Below are positions 1-6,604 of a stretch of DNA of 6,840 nt, piece by piece. The notes beneath the pieces are model-generated. The model was not told the DNA's origin. It saw nothing but the letters and a program-made list of their open reading frames with translations, and did not search any database. Within the stretch, counting starts at the first letter, position 1, and each line of letters opens with the position of its first letter. This DNA comes from Spirochaetales bacterium. GTDB taxonomy: Bacteria; Spirochaetota; Spirochaetia; SZUA-6; DRHE01. The position numbers were made by a program, and so were the translations under genes. Location of the stretch: contig DRHE01000380.1 of NCBI GenBank assembly GCA_011049745.1, positions 1 to 6,840 on the forward strand. The letters run 5' to 3'.

Positions 1-1
1 C

Positions 2-331
2 GCCAGCGTCGAGCAGAATGCCGGTGTTGACCAGATCAACAAGGCCCTGGCCCAGCTGGATACGGTAATCCAGCAGAATGCCTCAGCTTCGGAAGAGATG
101 GCCTCCACCTCTGAGGAACTGTCCAGCCAGGCAGAGCAGATGCAGAGCTCCATGGAGTTCTTCAAGACCGACAGTGTGGGCAGAAGAGATACTATTAAGC
201 TGCTTGAGGCCCGGCCAATGGCTGAAGGGGAGCATAAGGTTCGTGTTGCCCACATAACAGAGAAAGCTGCAGCAAAGGAGGCTGTGGAAAGTAAAGGAGA
301 CGAAAAAGACAGCGAGTTTGAGGAGTTTTAA
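2..331 (+). CDS. Methyl-accepting chemotaxis protein, 3' end (partial)
   Basis: This is the C-terminal end of a chemoreceptor; the 5' part lies before the window. The open frame begins at base 2 with no start codon needed and ends at TAA 329-331, leaving about 109 residues. The first 50 or so residues (QNAGVDQINKALAQLD, then QQNASASEEMASTSEELSSQ) are the end of the cytoplasmic antiparallel coiled coil, including the Gln/Glu-rich stretch typical of the methylated adaptation region of MCP signalling domains. About 50 charged, probably unstructured residues follow, ending in EFEEF. This fits the general pattern of a CheR/CheB tether pentapeptide (x-aromatic-x-x-aromatic) on a flexible linker. 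cheW follows 87 bp downstream on the same strand, so the two are likely partners in one array. The sensory domain is outside the window and the ligand is unknown. Confidence 0.93.
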   Translation, partial: ASVEQNAGVDQINKALAQLDTVIQQNASASEEMASTSEELSSQAEQMQSSMEFFKTDSVGRRDTIKLLEARPMAEGEHKVRVAHITEKAAAKEAVESKGDEKDSEFEEF

Positions 332-353
332 GAGGTTGCGGTAGTAGATAAGC

Positions 354-389
354 AAGAGGAGCCTATCAGCTTCTCTTCTTGTCTTTCTT
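354..389 (+). terminator. Possible weak terminator/attenuator hairpin between MCP gene and cheW
   Basis: A 9-bp stem (354-362 with 369-377, including one G-T pair) closes a 6-base loop and is followed by the pyrimidine-rich run CTTGTCTTTCTT (378-389). It lies 22 bases past the MCP stop and 29 bases before the cheW start. The T tract is interrupted and the stem is AT-rich in its outer half, so termination would be partial at best. It may lower cheW expression relative to the receptor, or protect the 3' end of the upstream message. Confidence 0.35.
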
Positions 390-418
390 AAAAAACAGAT
401 AAGAAAGGGGATGATAAA

Positions 419-910
419 ATGGCTGTAGCTGCTATTACTGAAACTGCGGAGTATCTGACCTTCCGGCTGGATGAGGAAGAATATGCCGTAGACGTTACCG
501 GAGTCCAGGAAATTCTGGAGGTCCCCGATATAACCAGGGTCCCCAAAATGCCCGATTATATGTGCGGTATTATAAATGTCAGGGGCAGTGTGGTGCCGGT
601 GGTTGATTTGAGGCTGAGGTTCGGGATGGCTAAAACGGAAAAAACCATAGACACCTGTATCATAGTCCTGGAGATCGACCTGAATGACAAGAAGTCCATA
701 ATAGGGACCCTGGCCGATTCCGTGGATGAGGTAATTGAACTAAAGGAGGCCCAGACCGAAGCGGTTCCTGAAATCGGGACTCGGATAAAGGTGGATTTTA
801 TAAAAGCGGTGGGTAAACGAAACGATCAGTTCATCATGATCTTAGATGTTGACAAAATATTCTCCAGCGAAGAGCTTACCACATTGAAGGAAAAGAGCTT
901 GAAAGTTTAA
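419..910 (+). CDS. cheW: Chemotaxis coupling protein CheW
   Basis: A 163-residue single-domain CheW, the usual length for the family. It is a cytoplasmic scaffold that links chemoreceptors to the kinase CheA in receptor arrays. Family hallmarks visible here are the opening YLTFRLDEEEYAVDV (about residues 13-27), followed by ILEVPDITRVPKMPDYM, the GIINVRGSVVPVVDLR strand-loop (about 50-65) and a C-terminal FIMILDVDKIF. The ATG at 419 is preceded by GAAAGGGG (403-410) with 8 bases between, which supports this start. There is no CheA or CheY gene nearby in the window, so this CheW either serves the adjacent MCP with a CheA encoded elsewhere or belongs to an accessory array. The hybrid kinase follows after 17 bp and is probably co-transcribed. 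Confidence 0.97.
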   Translation: MAVAAITETAEYLTFRLDEEEYAVDVTGVQEILEVPDITRVPKMPDYMCGIINVRGSVVPVVDLRLRFGMAKTEKTIDTCIIVLEIDLNDKKSIIGTLADSVDEVIELKEAQTEAVPEIGTRIKVDFIKAVGKRNDQFIMILDVDKIFSSEELTTLKEKSLKV

Positions 911-927
911 CCACCGGAAAGAGAAAA

Positions 928-3666
928 TTGTTGTTCTTGATACATGATCTAATCGGTCACACAACCGGACGTAAAAAGGCTGAAAGATATCTCAGGCAGA
1001 GTCAAGAGCAATTACGGCAGCGTAATGAGGATCTTGCCCTCATCAATACCCTGAATAATGCAGCCAACCGGGGTAAAAGCCTGCAAGCTGTTATCCGGCT
1101 GCTGGTCCAGGAGATACGAAAGATATTCTCCGCCGAGGGGGTAACGGCATACCTGCTGGATGAGAATAACGAGCACCTGGTAATGCAGAACCTGGATTTA
1201 CCTCCGGCGAAGCGGAAGCAGACCGAAAAGCTTATTGGCAGAAAAATACCGGAAGTACAAATTCCTTTAAAGCCTGAAGGCATCTTCACCGGAGTGCTTC
1301 AAGCGGGAAAACCCAAATTGGTCAACGAGCCTGCTTTTTTAAAGCGGTTAATCGGCGAGTTTGCAGAAACAACCGCTATTGCCGGTAAGCACCATTACAA
1401 GATCCTTTACCGGCTGCTGCCCGCAATCCAAAAAATTCTCAAGCTTAAATCTGTAATGCTCTTTCCTCTCACTTCAAGCGAAAAAACCATCGGTCTGTTG
1501 AGTATTTCTTCTAAAAGAGCTTTTAATGAATCGGAGCTGTGCCGGTTGGAAAATATTTCGATGCAGATAGCAGCCATTATAAAGCGCAAGCAGGACGATG
1601 AAACCGTTAAGGGCAGGTTGCTGCTGGAAGAAACCGTGGCCAAAGCCTCTTCACGGTTTGCCGCTTTTTCGGAGCTTGATGAGGCAATAAATACCACACT
1701 GGAGGATATCGGGCTGCTATGTAAAGCCGGCCACGCTTATCTTTTTCAGTTCAGCGACGGCGGGAAAACAATGAGCAATACCCATGAATGGTGCGCGGAA
1801 GGGGTCAACCCCCAGATAGACAATCTGCAGGATCTTCATGTAGAGCTTTTTCACTGGTCGATAAAGAAACTGCGCGGCGGTGAGCCCATTCATATCACTG
1901 ATGTAGCGAATCTACCCCCCGAGGCTGCGACCGAGAAAGCAAACCTGGAAGCCCAGGGCATCAAATCCCTGCTTATCCTGCCCCTGCTTAAGAAGGGCGG
2001 CGACTTAACCGGCTTCATCGGTTTTGACAATGTAAAGGATATAGGCAGATGGAGGGACTATGATCTGTCGATTCTGCATATCATCTCAGGAATTATGCTA
2101 AATGCTTTCCAACGTAAGAATTTTGAACGGACCATCCTGGAACAAAAGGAGTTTTTACAAAACGCTATAGAATCCCTTCCTCATCCCTTCTATGTTATTG
2201 ATGCAAATAATTATGAAATTAAAATGGCCAATTCGGCAACTTACAGTGCTGATTTACCGCCGGGCATAACCTGCCACACCCTGTCCCATAAGATGGATAG
2301 TCCCTGTACAGGTCCGGAACATTCCTGTACGCTGGAAGAGGTAAAGAAAACCAGAGCCCCTGTGATCCTGGAACATATTCACCACAATAAAGATGGGGAG
2401 CCCAGGAATGTTGAGGTTCACGCCTATCCTATTTTTGATAAAGAGGGCAATATCGCTCAGATTATAGAGTACACATTGGATATAACGGCAAAAAAGAAAC
2501 TGCAAAAGAGATTAGAATCGGAAAAGCAAAGGGCGGAAAGCGCAGATAAACTTAAATCCATATTTCTGGCCAATATGTCCCATGATATCAGGACACCTCT
2601 AAACTCGATTATCGGCTTTATCGACCTGGCTCTTTCCGGTGATGATATCTCAAAGGAAAACAGGGAATATCTGCAGCATTCAAAGGACAGCGGCAGACTC
2701 CTATTATCTTTGATCAATGATATACTTGATCTTTCCAAGATAGAGTCGGGACAGCTGGAAATAGAGCAGATCCCCTTCTCCTTGAAAGATACCCTCCGGT
2801 CCATAGGGGCCAGGGCCCGGGTGCTTCTTGCCGACAAGAGAAAAAATGTAAGCTTAAGACACTACTGCCCCGATAACTTCAACACCAGCGTTAGCGGCGA
2901 CCCCCTACGCCTGGAGCAAATATTGAATAACCTGATCAGCAACGCAGTGAAGTTTACCGAGAAAGGATTCATTGAATACGGGGTTTTATTAAAAAATGAA
3001 AAGACCCTGGAGTTCTATGTAAGAGACACCGGAATCGGGATGTCTCTGGAAGAACAAAAACAGATATTTGAGCCTTTCCGGCAGGCGAAGACCGGCACAA
3101 CCAGGAAATATGGGGGCACCGGCCTGGGACTTACAATTAGTAAAAAGCTGGTTGAATTAAAGGGCGGGCGAATGGGTGTGCAATCTGAAAGAGAAAAAGG
3201 CTCGACTTTTTATTTTTCTATTCCATACAAACCCGTAGAAGTATCGAAATCAATAGAGAAGGCACAAGACAAAGCCATCAATAAAACTAAGAGATCCCAC
3301 ACCATCCTGGTAGCGGAGGATGACCTCTTTAGCCGGAAACTGATTCAGAGCATCTTGCATAAGCAGGGATACACCGTTCTCAGGGCCAAAGACGGGAGGG
3401 ATGCTGTTTCCATATACAAAACCGACCCTTCAATATGCCTGGTATTGATGGATGTACAGATGCCCCATCTGGATGGGCTTGAGGCTACTCGGGTGATTCG
3501 GAGCATCGAAGATCGGGATAAGATAGATAGAATGCCCATTATCGCCCTAACGGCCGACGCCATGCCCGGTGACGATAAAAAATGCTTTGAAGCCGGCTGT
3601 GATGATTATTTGACCAAACCCGTGGATGTCAGCTTGTTACTGGCTGCAATTGCCAGGTATATTTAG
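928..3666 (+). CDS. Cytoplasmic hybrid sensor histidine kinase (GAF-GAF-PAS-HisKA-HATPase_c-REC)
   Basis: A 912-residue hybrid kinase with no membrane segment. Order: short coiled coil (about 12-40), GAF-like domain (about 41-218), second GAF (about 235-394), PAS (about 405-525), HisKA with the H box SHDIRTPLN (phospho-accepting His552), then the HATPase with N box (Asn672), G1 DTGIGM (Asp700) and G2 GGTGLGL (729-735). The C-terminal receiver (about 795-912) has the acidic pocket EDD (797-799), phospho-acceptor Asp842, Thr875 and Lys897, so both kinase and receiver look active. No HPt domain is present, so phosphate would have to pass to a separate HPt protein or stay internal. The PAS domain carries a Cys/His-rich loop (C449, H454, C460, H465, C467). 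The start is uncertain: the frame is open from 853 and has no ATG before residue 86. TTG 928 or TTG 931 lies after GGAAAGAG (916-923), the latter with better spacing. It follows cheW by 17 bp. The signal is unknown, but GAF/PAS sensors without membrane parts point to an internal redox or small-molecule cue. Confidence 0.93.
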   Translation: MLFLIHDLIGHTTGRKKAERYLRQSQEQLRQRNEDLALINTLNNAANRGKSLQAVIRLLVQEIRKIFSAEGVTAYLLDENNEHLVMQNLDLPPAKRKQTEKLIGRKIPEVQIPLKPEGIFTGVLQAGKPKLVNEPAFLKRLIGEFAETTAIAGKHHYKILYRLLPAIQKILKLKSVMLFPLTSSEKTIGLLSISSKRAFNESELCRLENISMQIAAIIKRKQDDETVKGRLLLEETVAKASSRFAAFSELDEAINTTLEDIGLLCKAGHAYLFQFSDGGKTMSNTHEWCAEGVNPQIDNLQDLHVELFHWSIKKLRGGEPIHITDVANLPPEAATEKANLEAQGIKSLLILPLLKKGGDLTGFIGFDNVKDIGRWRDYDLSILHIISGIMLNAFQRKNFERTILEQKEFLQNAIESLPHPFYVIDANNYEIKMANSATYSADLPPGITCHTLSHKMDSPCTGPEHSCTLEEVKKTRAPVILEHIHHNKDGEPRNVEVHAYPIFDKEGNIAQIIEYTLDITAKKKLQKRLESEKQRAESADKLKSIFLANMSHDIRTPLNSIIGFIDLALSGDDISKENREYLQHSKDSGRLLLSLINDILDLSKIESGQLEIEQIPFSLKDTLRSIGARARVLLADKRKNVSLRHYCPDNFNTSVSGDPLRLEQILNNLISNAVKFTEKGFIEYGVLLKNEKTLEFYVRDTGIGMSLEEQKQIFEPFRQAKTGTTRKYGGTGLGLTISKKLVELKGGRMGVQSEREKGSTFYFSIPYKPVEVSKSIEKAQDKAINKTKRSHTILVAEDDLFSRKLIQSILHKQGYTVLRAKDGRDAVSIYKTDPSICLVLMDVQMPHLDGLEATRVIRSIEDRDKIDRMPIIALTADAMPGDDKKCFEAGCDDYLTKPVDVSLLLAAIARYI

Positions 3667-3736
3667 CCGGATGATTGCGGGTTGAGCTGTGCATGCCGAA
3701 CCGCCTCACTGCATGTCGATTTTAAGTGCGTTGTCT
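3667..3736. other. Short gap between convergent stop codons
   Basis: These 70 bases separate the stop of the hybrid kinase (+) from the stop of the protease/receiver frame (-). Only poor pairings are seen: CATGC 3692-3696 with GCATG 3711-3715 before GATTTT, and GCGGGTT 3677-3683 with AACCGC 3699-3704 with a bulge. Neither is a convincing bidirectional terminator, so readthrough antisense transcription across the junction is possible. Confidence 0.5.
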
Positions 3737-4120
3737 TCAGTCAATTCCCAGTTTAGTCTTCAAGGTGGTAACCAGCATTTTATGCTCAATGGGTTTCTGG
3801 AATATTCCGGCCAGCCCCAGTTCCCTGGCATCGAGATTATACCTCACCGAATCACCGGCAGAGCTTAACAGATAGACAGGCCCCTCATAGCCGGATGATT
3901 TAAGTTCTTGAGAGAACTTACTGCCCGCATCAACAGTCTCCATCATCAAATCAACGATCACTGCATCCGGCTTTATTCGCTGGGTAATCTTAAGTCCTTC
4001 TTCGCCGGTTGCCGCTTCCCCCACTGAAAACCCTGAGGATTCCAGGACTATCCTCATTGATGAACGAATATCCGGATCGTCATCAATAATCAATATTGTT
4101 TTTTCCTCAGCATTACTCAT
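3737..4120 (-). CDS. Alternative internal start: free single-domain response regulator (127 aa)
   Basis: Within the fused frame, ATG 4118-4120 (residue 154) would give a 127-residue stand-alone receiver, the usual length for CheY-like proteins. It begins MSNAEEKTILIIDDD, a normal receiver N-terminus. Two Shine-Dalgarno-like stretches precede it: AAAGGTGG (4133-4140) and GGAAGGGG (4127-4134), the second ending 6 bases before ATG. This is stronger than the signal at the protease's own TTG. Conserved residues in this numbering are Asp13-Asp15, Asp57, Ser86/Ser87 and Lys109. With no effector domain, it would act by protein contact or as a phosphate carrier or sink. Its cognate kinase is not known; the hybrid kinase encoded opposite is a candidate only by proximity. 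Confidence 0.55.
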   Translation of the reverse strand: MSNAEEKTILIIDDDPDIRSSMRIVLESSGFSVGEAATGEEGLKITQRIKPDAVIVDLMMETVDAGSKFSQELKSSGYEGPVYLLSSAGDSVRYNLDARELGLAGIFQKPIEHKMLVTTLKTKLGID

Positions 4121-4579
4121 AATATTCCCCTTCCACCTTTCAATTTTCCGGGTGATAAAAGAGAAGGCCGCCGCTAAATTTCTTTCAGCCTTCTCGCTTA
4201 ATACCTCGTAAAGATCAAACTCATAACCCCGGATGCCGATCAGCCAGCACTCCGGGACCTTGCTAAAGCTGTCCCGGCTTATGGCCAGGATCGATTCCGC
4301 ACTTACCAAATGGCTGGTAAAGGTTATGTCAGCCGCAGGAGTCACCCTTGTGACAGAAAAAGGTTCACTGCCTTCTACTGCGGCATCGACCAATATGACC
4401 AGATCGTGGTCAGCCACTGCTACGGCATCTTCAATATTCAACTGATATGCCGCATCTACAGTTACACCGGCCGGATTTAAGCTTTCAATCCTCTCAGCCA
4501 GGGCAGACCCAAGTCCGTCATCGCCCCTGCCCGGATTTCCATAGCCCAATATCAATATTTTGGGCAGGTCTTTGCTCAA
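3737..4579 (-). CDS. hoxW: [NiFe]-hydrogenase maturation protease fused in frame to a CheY-like receiver domain
   Basis: One uninterrupted 280-residue frame. Residues 1-150 are an M52-family hydrogenase endopeptidase, which trims the C-terminal tail of the large subunit after nickel insertion. The nucleotide-independent Ni-binding positions known from HybD/HycI are all present: Asp21 in GYGNPGRGDDGLG, Asp65 in LVILVDA and His90 in FTSHLVSAE. Residues 154-280 form a complete receiver: acidic pocket DDD (166-168), phospho-acceptor Asp210 in VIVDLMM, Ser239/Ser240 at the switch position and Lys262 in FQKP, with no output domain. The start is TTG 4577-4579, overlapping the hoxH stop as TTGA, with AAGGA (4587-4591) 7 bases upstream. 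This coupling suits a protease acting on the HoxH made just before. The protease domain alone matches the normal family length, and the receiver begins directly at an ATG with its own ribosome binding site. The frame may therefore represent two genes that lost the intervening stop, or a true fusion. A single-base sequencing error is the main alternative. Confidence 0.85.
   Translation of the reverse strand: MSKDLPKILILGYGNPGRGDDGLGSALAERIESLNPAGVTVDAAYQLNIEDAVAVADHDLVILVDAAVEGSEPFSVTRVTPAADITFTSHLVSAESILAISRDSFSKVPECWLIGIRGYEFDLYEVLSEKAERNLAAAFSFITRKIERWKGNIMSNAEEKTILIIDDDPDIRSSMRIVLESSGFSVGEAATGEEGLKITQRIKPDAVIVDLMMETVDAGSKFSQELKSSGYEGPVYLLSSAGDSVRYNLDARELGLAGIFQKPIEHKMLVTTLKTKLGID
4127..4140 (-). 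promoter_or_regulatory. Strong internal ribosome binding site before the receiver domain
   Basis: On the - strand this reads AAAGGTGGAAGGGG, a purine-rich Shine-Dalgarno stretch 6 bases before an in-frame ATG (4118-4120). It falls exactly at the protease/receiver junction and encodes the residues ERWKG of the fused frame. Its strength and position support independent initiation of the receiver. Confidence 0.6.
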
Positions 4580-6018
4580 CCTTTGATCCTTTTAGAGATC
4601 TCCCTCCCTTCGGCATCGATTAAACTCACCACCAACGGCATCCGGCCGAGAGCATGAGTTGCACAGCTCAAACAGGGGTCATAAGCCCTGATGGCCACTT
4701 CCACATGATTTAAAAGGCCTTCAGTAATCTCCTGTCCGGCCAGATAATCCTCAGCCACCCTTTTGACCGCCCGGTTCATGGGCTCGTTATTACTGGTTGT
4801 GGAAACAATCAGATTAGCCATTTCCACCTGGTCATTATCATCAATTTTATAATGGTGAAAGAGAGTTCCCCTGGGGGCTTCCAGAAAAGCCACGGCTTCA
4901 CTACGACGCTCCCCGGTTGTTACCAGGTCATTACCCTGAAGATCAGGATCATTTAACAGCTCTTTCATCTTCTCCGCAGAATAGAGCACCTCGATCAAAC
5001 GCGCCCAGTGGTAAGCCAGGGTAGAGTGAACAGGTCTGCCGCCGCCCAGCTCCATAAACTCCCGGCGCTCTTTTTCAGCCATCGGCGAATCCATGTAGTC
5101 ACAGTTATTTATTCTGGCCAGAGGCCCCACCCGGTACCAGCCCTTTTCCTGACCCAATGAATGTATAAAGGGGAACTTCATGTAGCTCCAGCTGCGCACT
5201 CCCTCGCGGATGTAATCCAGATACTCATTGGGCTTCACCTGGTCAAAAATAATTTTGCCGTCAGCATCCCTGGCCCTCAAGTTTCCGTCGTAAAGATCAA
5301 ATGCGCCGTCTTTTCTTACAATACTGACAAAGTTTGACTCAAAAGAACCAAATGAGGAAAGTTTTTCCATATCCTTCCTATAGATATCCTTAAAAAGGTT
5401 TAAGCCCTCAACAGACCATTCAACCATGTCATCAATCTTTTTCAGGAACTCATCTCGTTCCGGTATTGAAAGATTTTTATTTATTCCGCCGGGAATAGCA
5501 CCATTGCCGTGTATCTTCTTTCCCGCAGTGGCTTTAATAATCTCCTGGCCGAATTTGCGCATAAGCACCGCTTTTGTAGCGATCTCCGGATATTCCATGA
5601 TCACGCCGATTATATTACGCTTGGCCACGGGCGCATCAAAGCCAAAAAGCAGGTCAGGTGAAGAAAGGTGGAAAAAATGGAGCACATGGGACTGAAAGGT
5701 CTGTCCATAATGCATGAGTCGGCGCATCTTTTCGCCGGTAGCAGTAAGCTTGTCCGCGCCAACTATCACATCCATGGCCTTGGCTGCACAGAGCAGGTGG
5801 CTGATAGGACAGATCCCGCAGAGGCGCTGGATGATTACAGGGACTTCCCAGTAGAGACGGCCGAGCACAAAGCGCTCGAAACCGCGGAATTCAACAATGT
5901 GGAACCGGGTTTGCTCTATCCGGCCGGCTTCGTCCAGATGAATGGTAACCTTACCGTGTCCCTCAACACGGGTTACCGGGTTTATTACAATTTTTCTTTT
6001 CTTACTCGCAGTTGTCAT
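4576..6018 (-). CDS. hoxH: [NiFe]-hydrogenase large (catalytic) subunit, group 3d HoxH type
   Basis: Catalytic subunit of a soluble bidirectional hydrogenase, holding the NiFe(CN)2CO site where H2 is split or formed. With ATG 6016-6018 it has 480 residues, close to other HoxH proteins. The L1 region NPVTRVEGHGKVTIHLD (13-29) leads to RLCGICPISH (Cys67, Cys70). The C-terminal motif DPCLSCATH supplies Cys449, Cys452 and His455. EAPRGTLFHHY carries the conserved active-site arginine region. The 25 residues after His455 (ALGRMPLVV onward) are the removable tail, and the overlapping downstream gene encodes the matching protease. The start at 6018 is preferred because GGAGGT (6025-6030) lies 6 bases upstream; a TTG at 6037-6039 would extend the protein by 7 residues but places this site inside the gene. 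Spacing to the hoxY stop is 21 bp. Similarity to MvhA (group 3c) is expected, but the HoxU-type gene upstream favours 3d. Confidence 0.96.
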   Translation of the reverse strand: MTTASKKRKIVINPVTRVEGHGKVTIHLDEAGRIEQTRFHIVEFRGFERFVLGRLYWEVPVIIQRLCGICPISHLLCAAKAMDVIVGADKLTATGEKMRRLMHYGQTFQSHVLHFFHLSSPDLLFGFDAPVAKRNIIGVIMEYPEIATKAVLMRKFGQEIIKATAGKKIHGNGAIPGGINKNLSIPERDEFLKKIDDMVEWSVEGLNLFKDIYRKDMEKLSSFGSFESNFVSIVRKDGAFDLYDGNLRARDADGKIIFDQVKPNEYLDYIREGVRSWSYMKFPFIHSLGQEKGWYRVGPLARINNCDYMDSPMAEKERREFMELGGGRPVHSTLAYHWARLIEVLYSAEKMKELLNDPDLQGNDLVTTGERRSEAVAFLEAPRGTLFHHYKIDDNDQVEMANLIVSTTSNNEPMNRAVKRVAEDYLAGQEITEGLLNHVEVAIRAYDPCLSCATHALGRMPLVVSLIDAEGREISKRIKG

Positions 6019-6024
6019 TAGACG

Positions 6025-6030
6025 ACCTCC
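6025..6030 (-). promoter_or_regulatory. hoxH: Ribosome binding site fixing the hoxH start
   Basis: GGAGGT on the - strand, 6 bases before ATG 6016-6018. It selects this ATG over the TTG at 6037-6039, which sits right after the hoxY stop and has no comparable site at proper distance. Confidence 0.8.
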
Positions 6031-6039
6031 ATATTGCAA

Positions 6040-6579
6040 TCAATCATACTTGATCAGTTCATAGGGCAGGCTCGGTTCCTCTCCCTTAAGCAGGGAGGTA
6101 AGCGCGGCCCAGAAAACATCGGCGCTGGGGGGACATCCCGGCAGGAAATAATCCATTTTTACCACTTCATGGCAGGGATATACCCTGTCCAGGAGCAGGG
6201 GAATATCCGGGTCATTGGGAATGACGCCATCCACCACAGTGGGACCATTCAGGAAAGCCTCCTCGAGACACTCCTTTAAAGGCACCATATTGCGCATGGA
6301 GGGTATACCGCCTGTTAGAGCACATTCCCCCACGGAGATCAATACCTTGCAATGTTTGCGGAAGGAGCGCAGCACCTCTACATTCTCATCAGTGGAGCAG
6401 CCTCCCTCAATGAGACCGATATCAACCGGTCCGCTGAATTCCTTTATATCATCTATCGGGGATTTATCGAAATCAACTATCTTGACCAGTTCTAAGATTC
6501 GCTCGTCAATATCTAAAAGAGACATGTGACAACCAAAACATCCCGTCAAATTAGCCGTTGCTATTTTCGGTTTAGCCAT
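6040..6579 (-). CDS. hoxY: [NiFe]-hydrogenase small subunit, HoxY type
   Basis: A 179-residue electron-transfer subunit that pairs with HoxH. It has the short form typical of soluble NAD(P)-linked hydrogenases: only the flavodoxin-like domain with ligands for the proximal [4Fe-4S] cluster. Those are Cys14 and Cys17 in GCFGCHMS, Cys86 in GECALTGG and Cys149 in LPGCPPSAD. There is no C-terminal domain for medial or distal clusters and no twin-arginine signal peptide, so the enzyme is cytoplasmic. Other family landmarks are FDKSPIDDIKEF (37-48), IEGGCSTDENVEVLR (57-71), the run IPNDPDIPLLLD and YPCHEVVKMDYF. The ATG 6577-6579 has AAGGA (6587-6591) 7 bases upstream. It lies 25 bp after hoxU and 21 bp before hoxH in one operon. 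Electrons pass from here to the iron-sulfur subunit HoxU and then to the diaphorase HoxF, which is not in this window. Confidence 0.96.
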   Translation of the reverse strand: MAKPKIATANLTGCFGCHMSLLDIDERILELVKIVDFDKSPIDDIKEFSGPVDIGLIEGGCSTDENVEVLRSFRKHCKVLISVGECALTGGIPSMRNMVPLKECLEEAFLNGPTVVDGVIPNDPDIPLLLDRVYPCHEVVKMDYFLPGCPPSADVFWAALTSLLKGEEPSLPYELIKYD

Positions 6580-6604
6580 CTTTCCATCCTTACCTTAAAT
6601 TTGC

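Noticed and set aside
2254..2837. Open frames on the - strand opposite the kinase PAS and HisKA region (83 and 126 codons)
   Set aside because: They are antisense to well-conserved kinase domains, lack family motifs and have no convincing ribosome binding site.
3677..3725. Possible bidirectional terminator between the convergent genes
   Set aside because: The best pairings are 5-6 bp with a bulge or a long loop and only a four-T run follows, too weak to call.
3664..3900. 13-bp direct repeat TAGCCGGATGATT at 3664-3676 and 3888-3900
   Set aside because: A single 13-bp match is expected at roughly this frequency by chance in a window of this size. The flanks differ and the copies lie in unrelated contexts, so no attachment site or mobile element is supported.
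5426..6021. Open frames on the + strand opposite hoxH (89 and 117 codons)
   Set aside because: They lie wholly inside hoxH on the other strand, show no recognisable domain, and their length follows from the codon use of hoxH.
6037..6039. TTG start for hoxH giving 487 residues
   Set aside because: The GGAGGT site at 6025-6030 would fall inside the coding region, and it is ideally placed for ATG 6016-6018. HoxH proteins usually begin shortly before the NPVTR motif.
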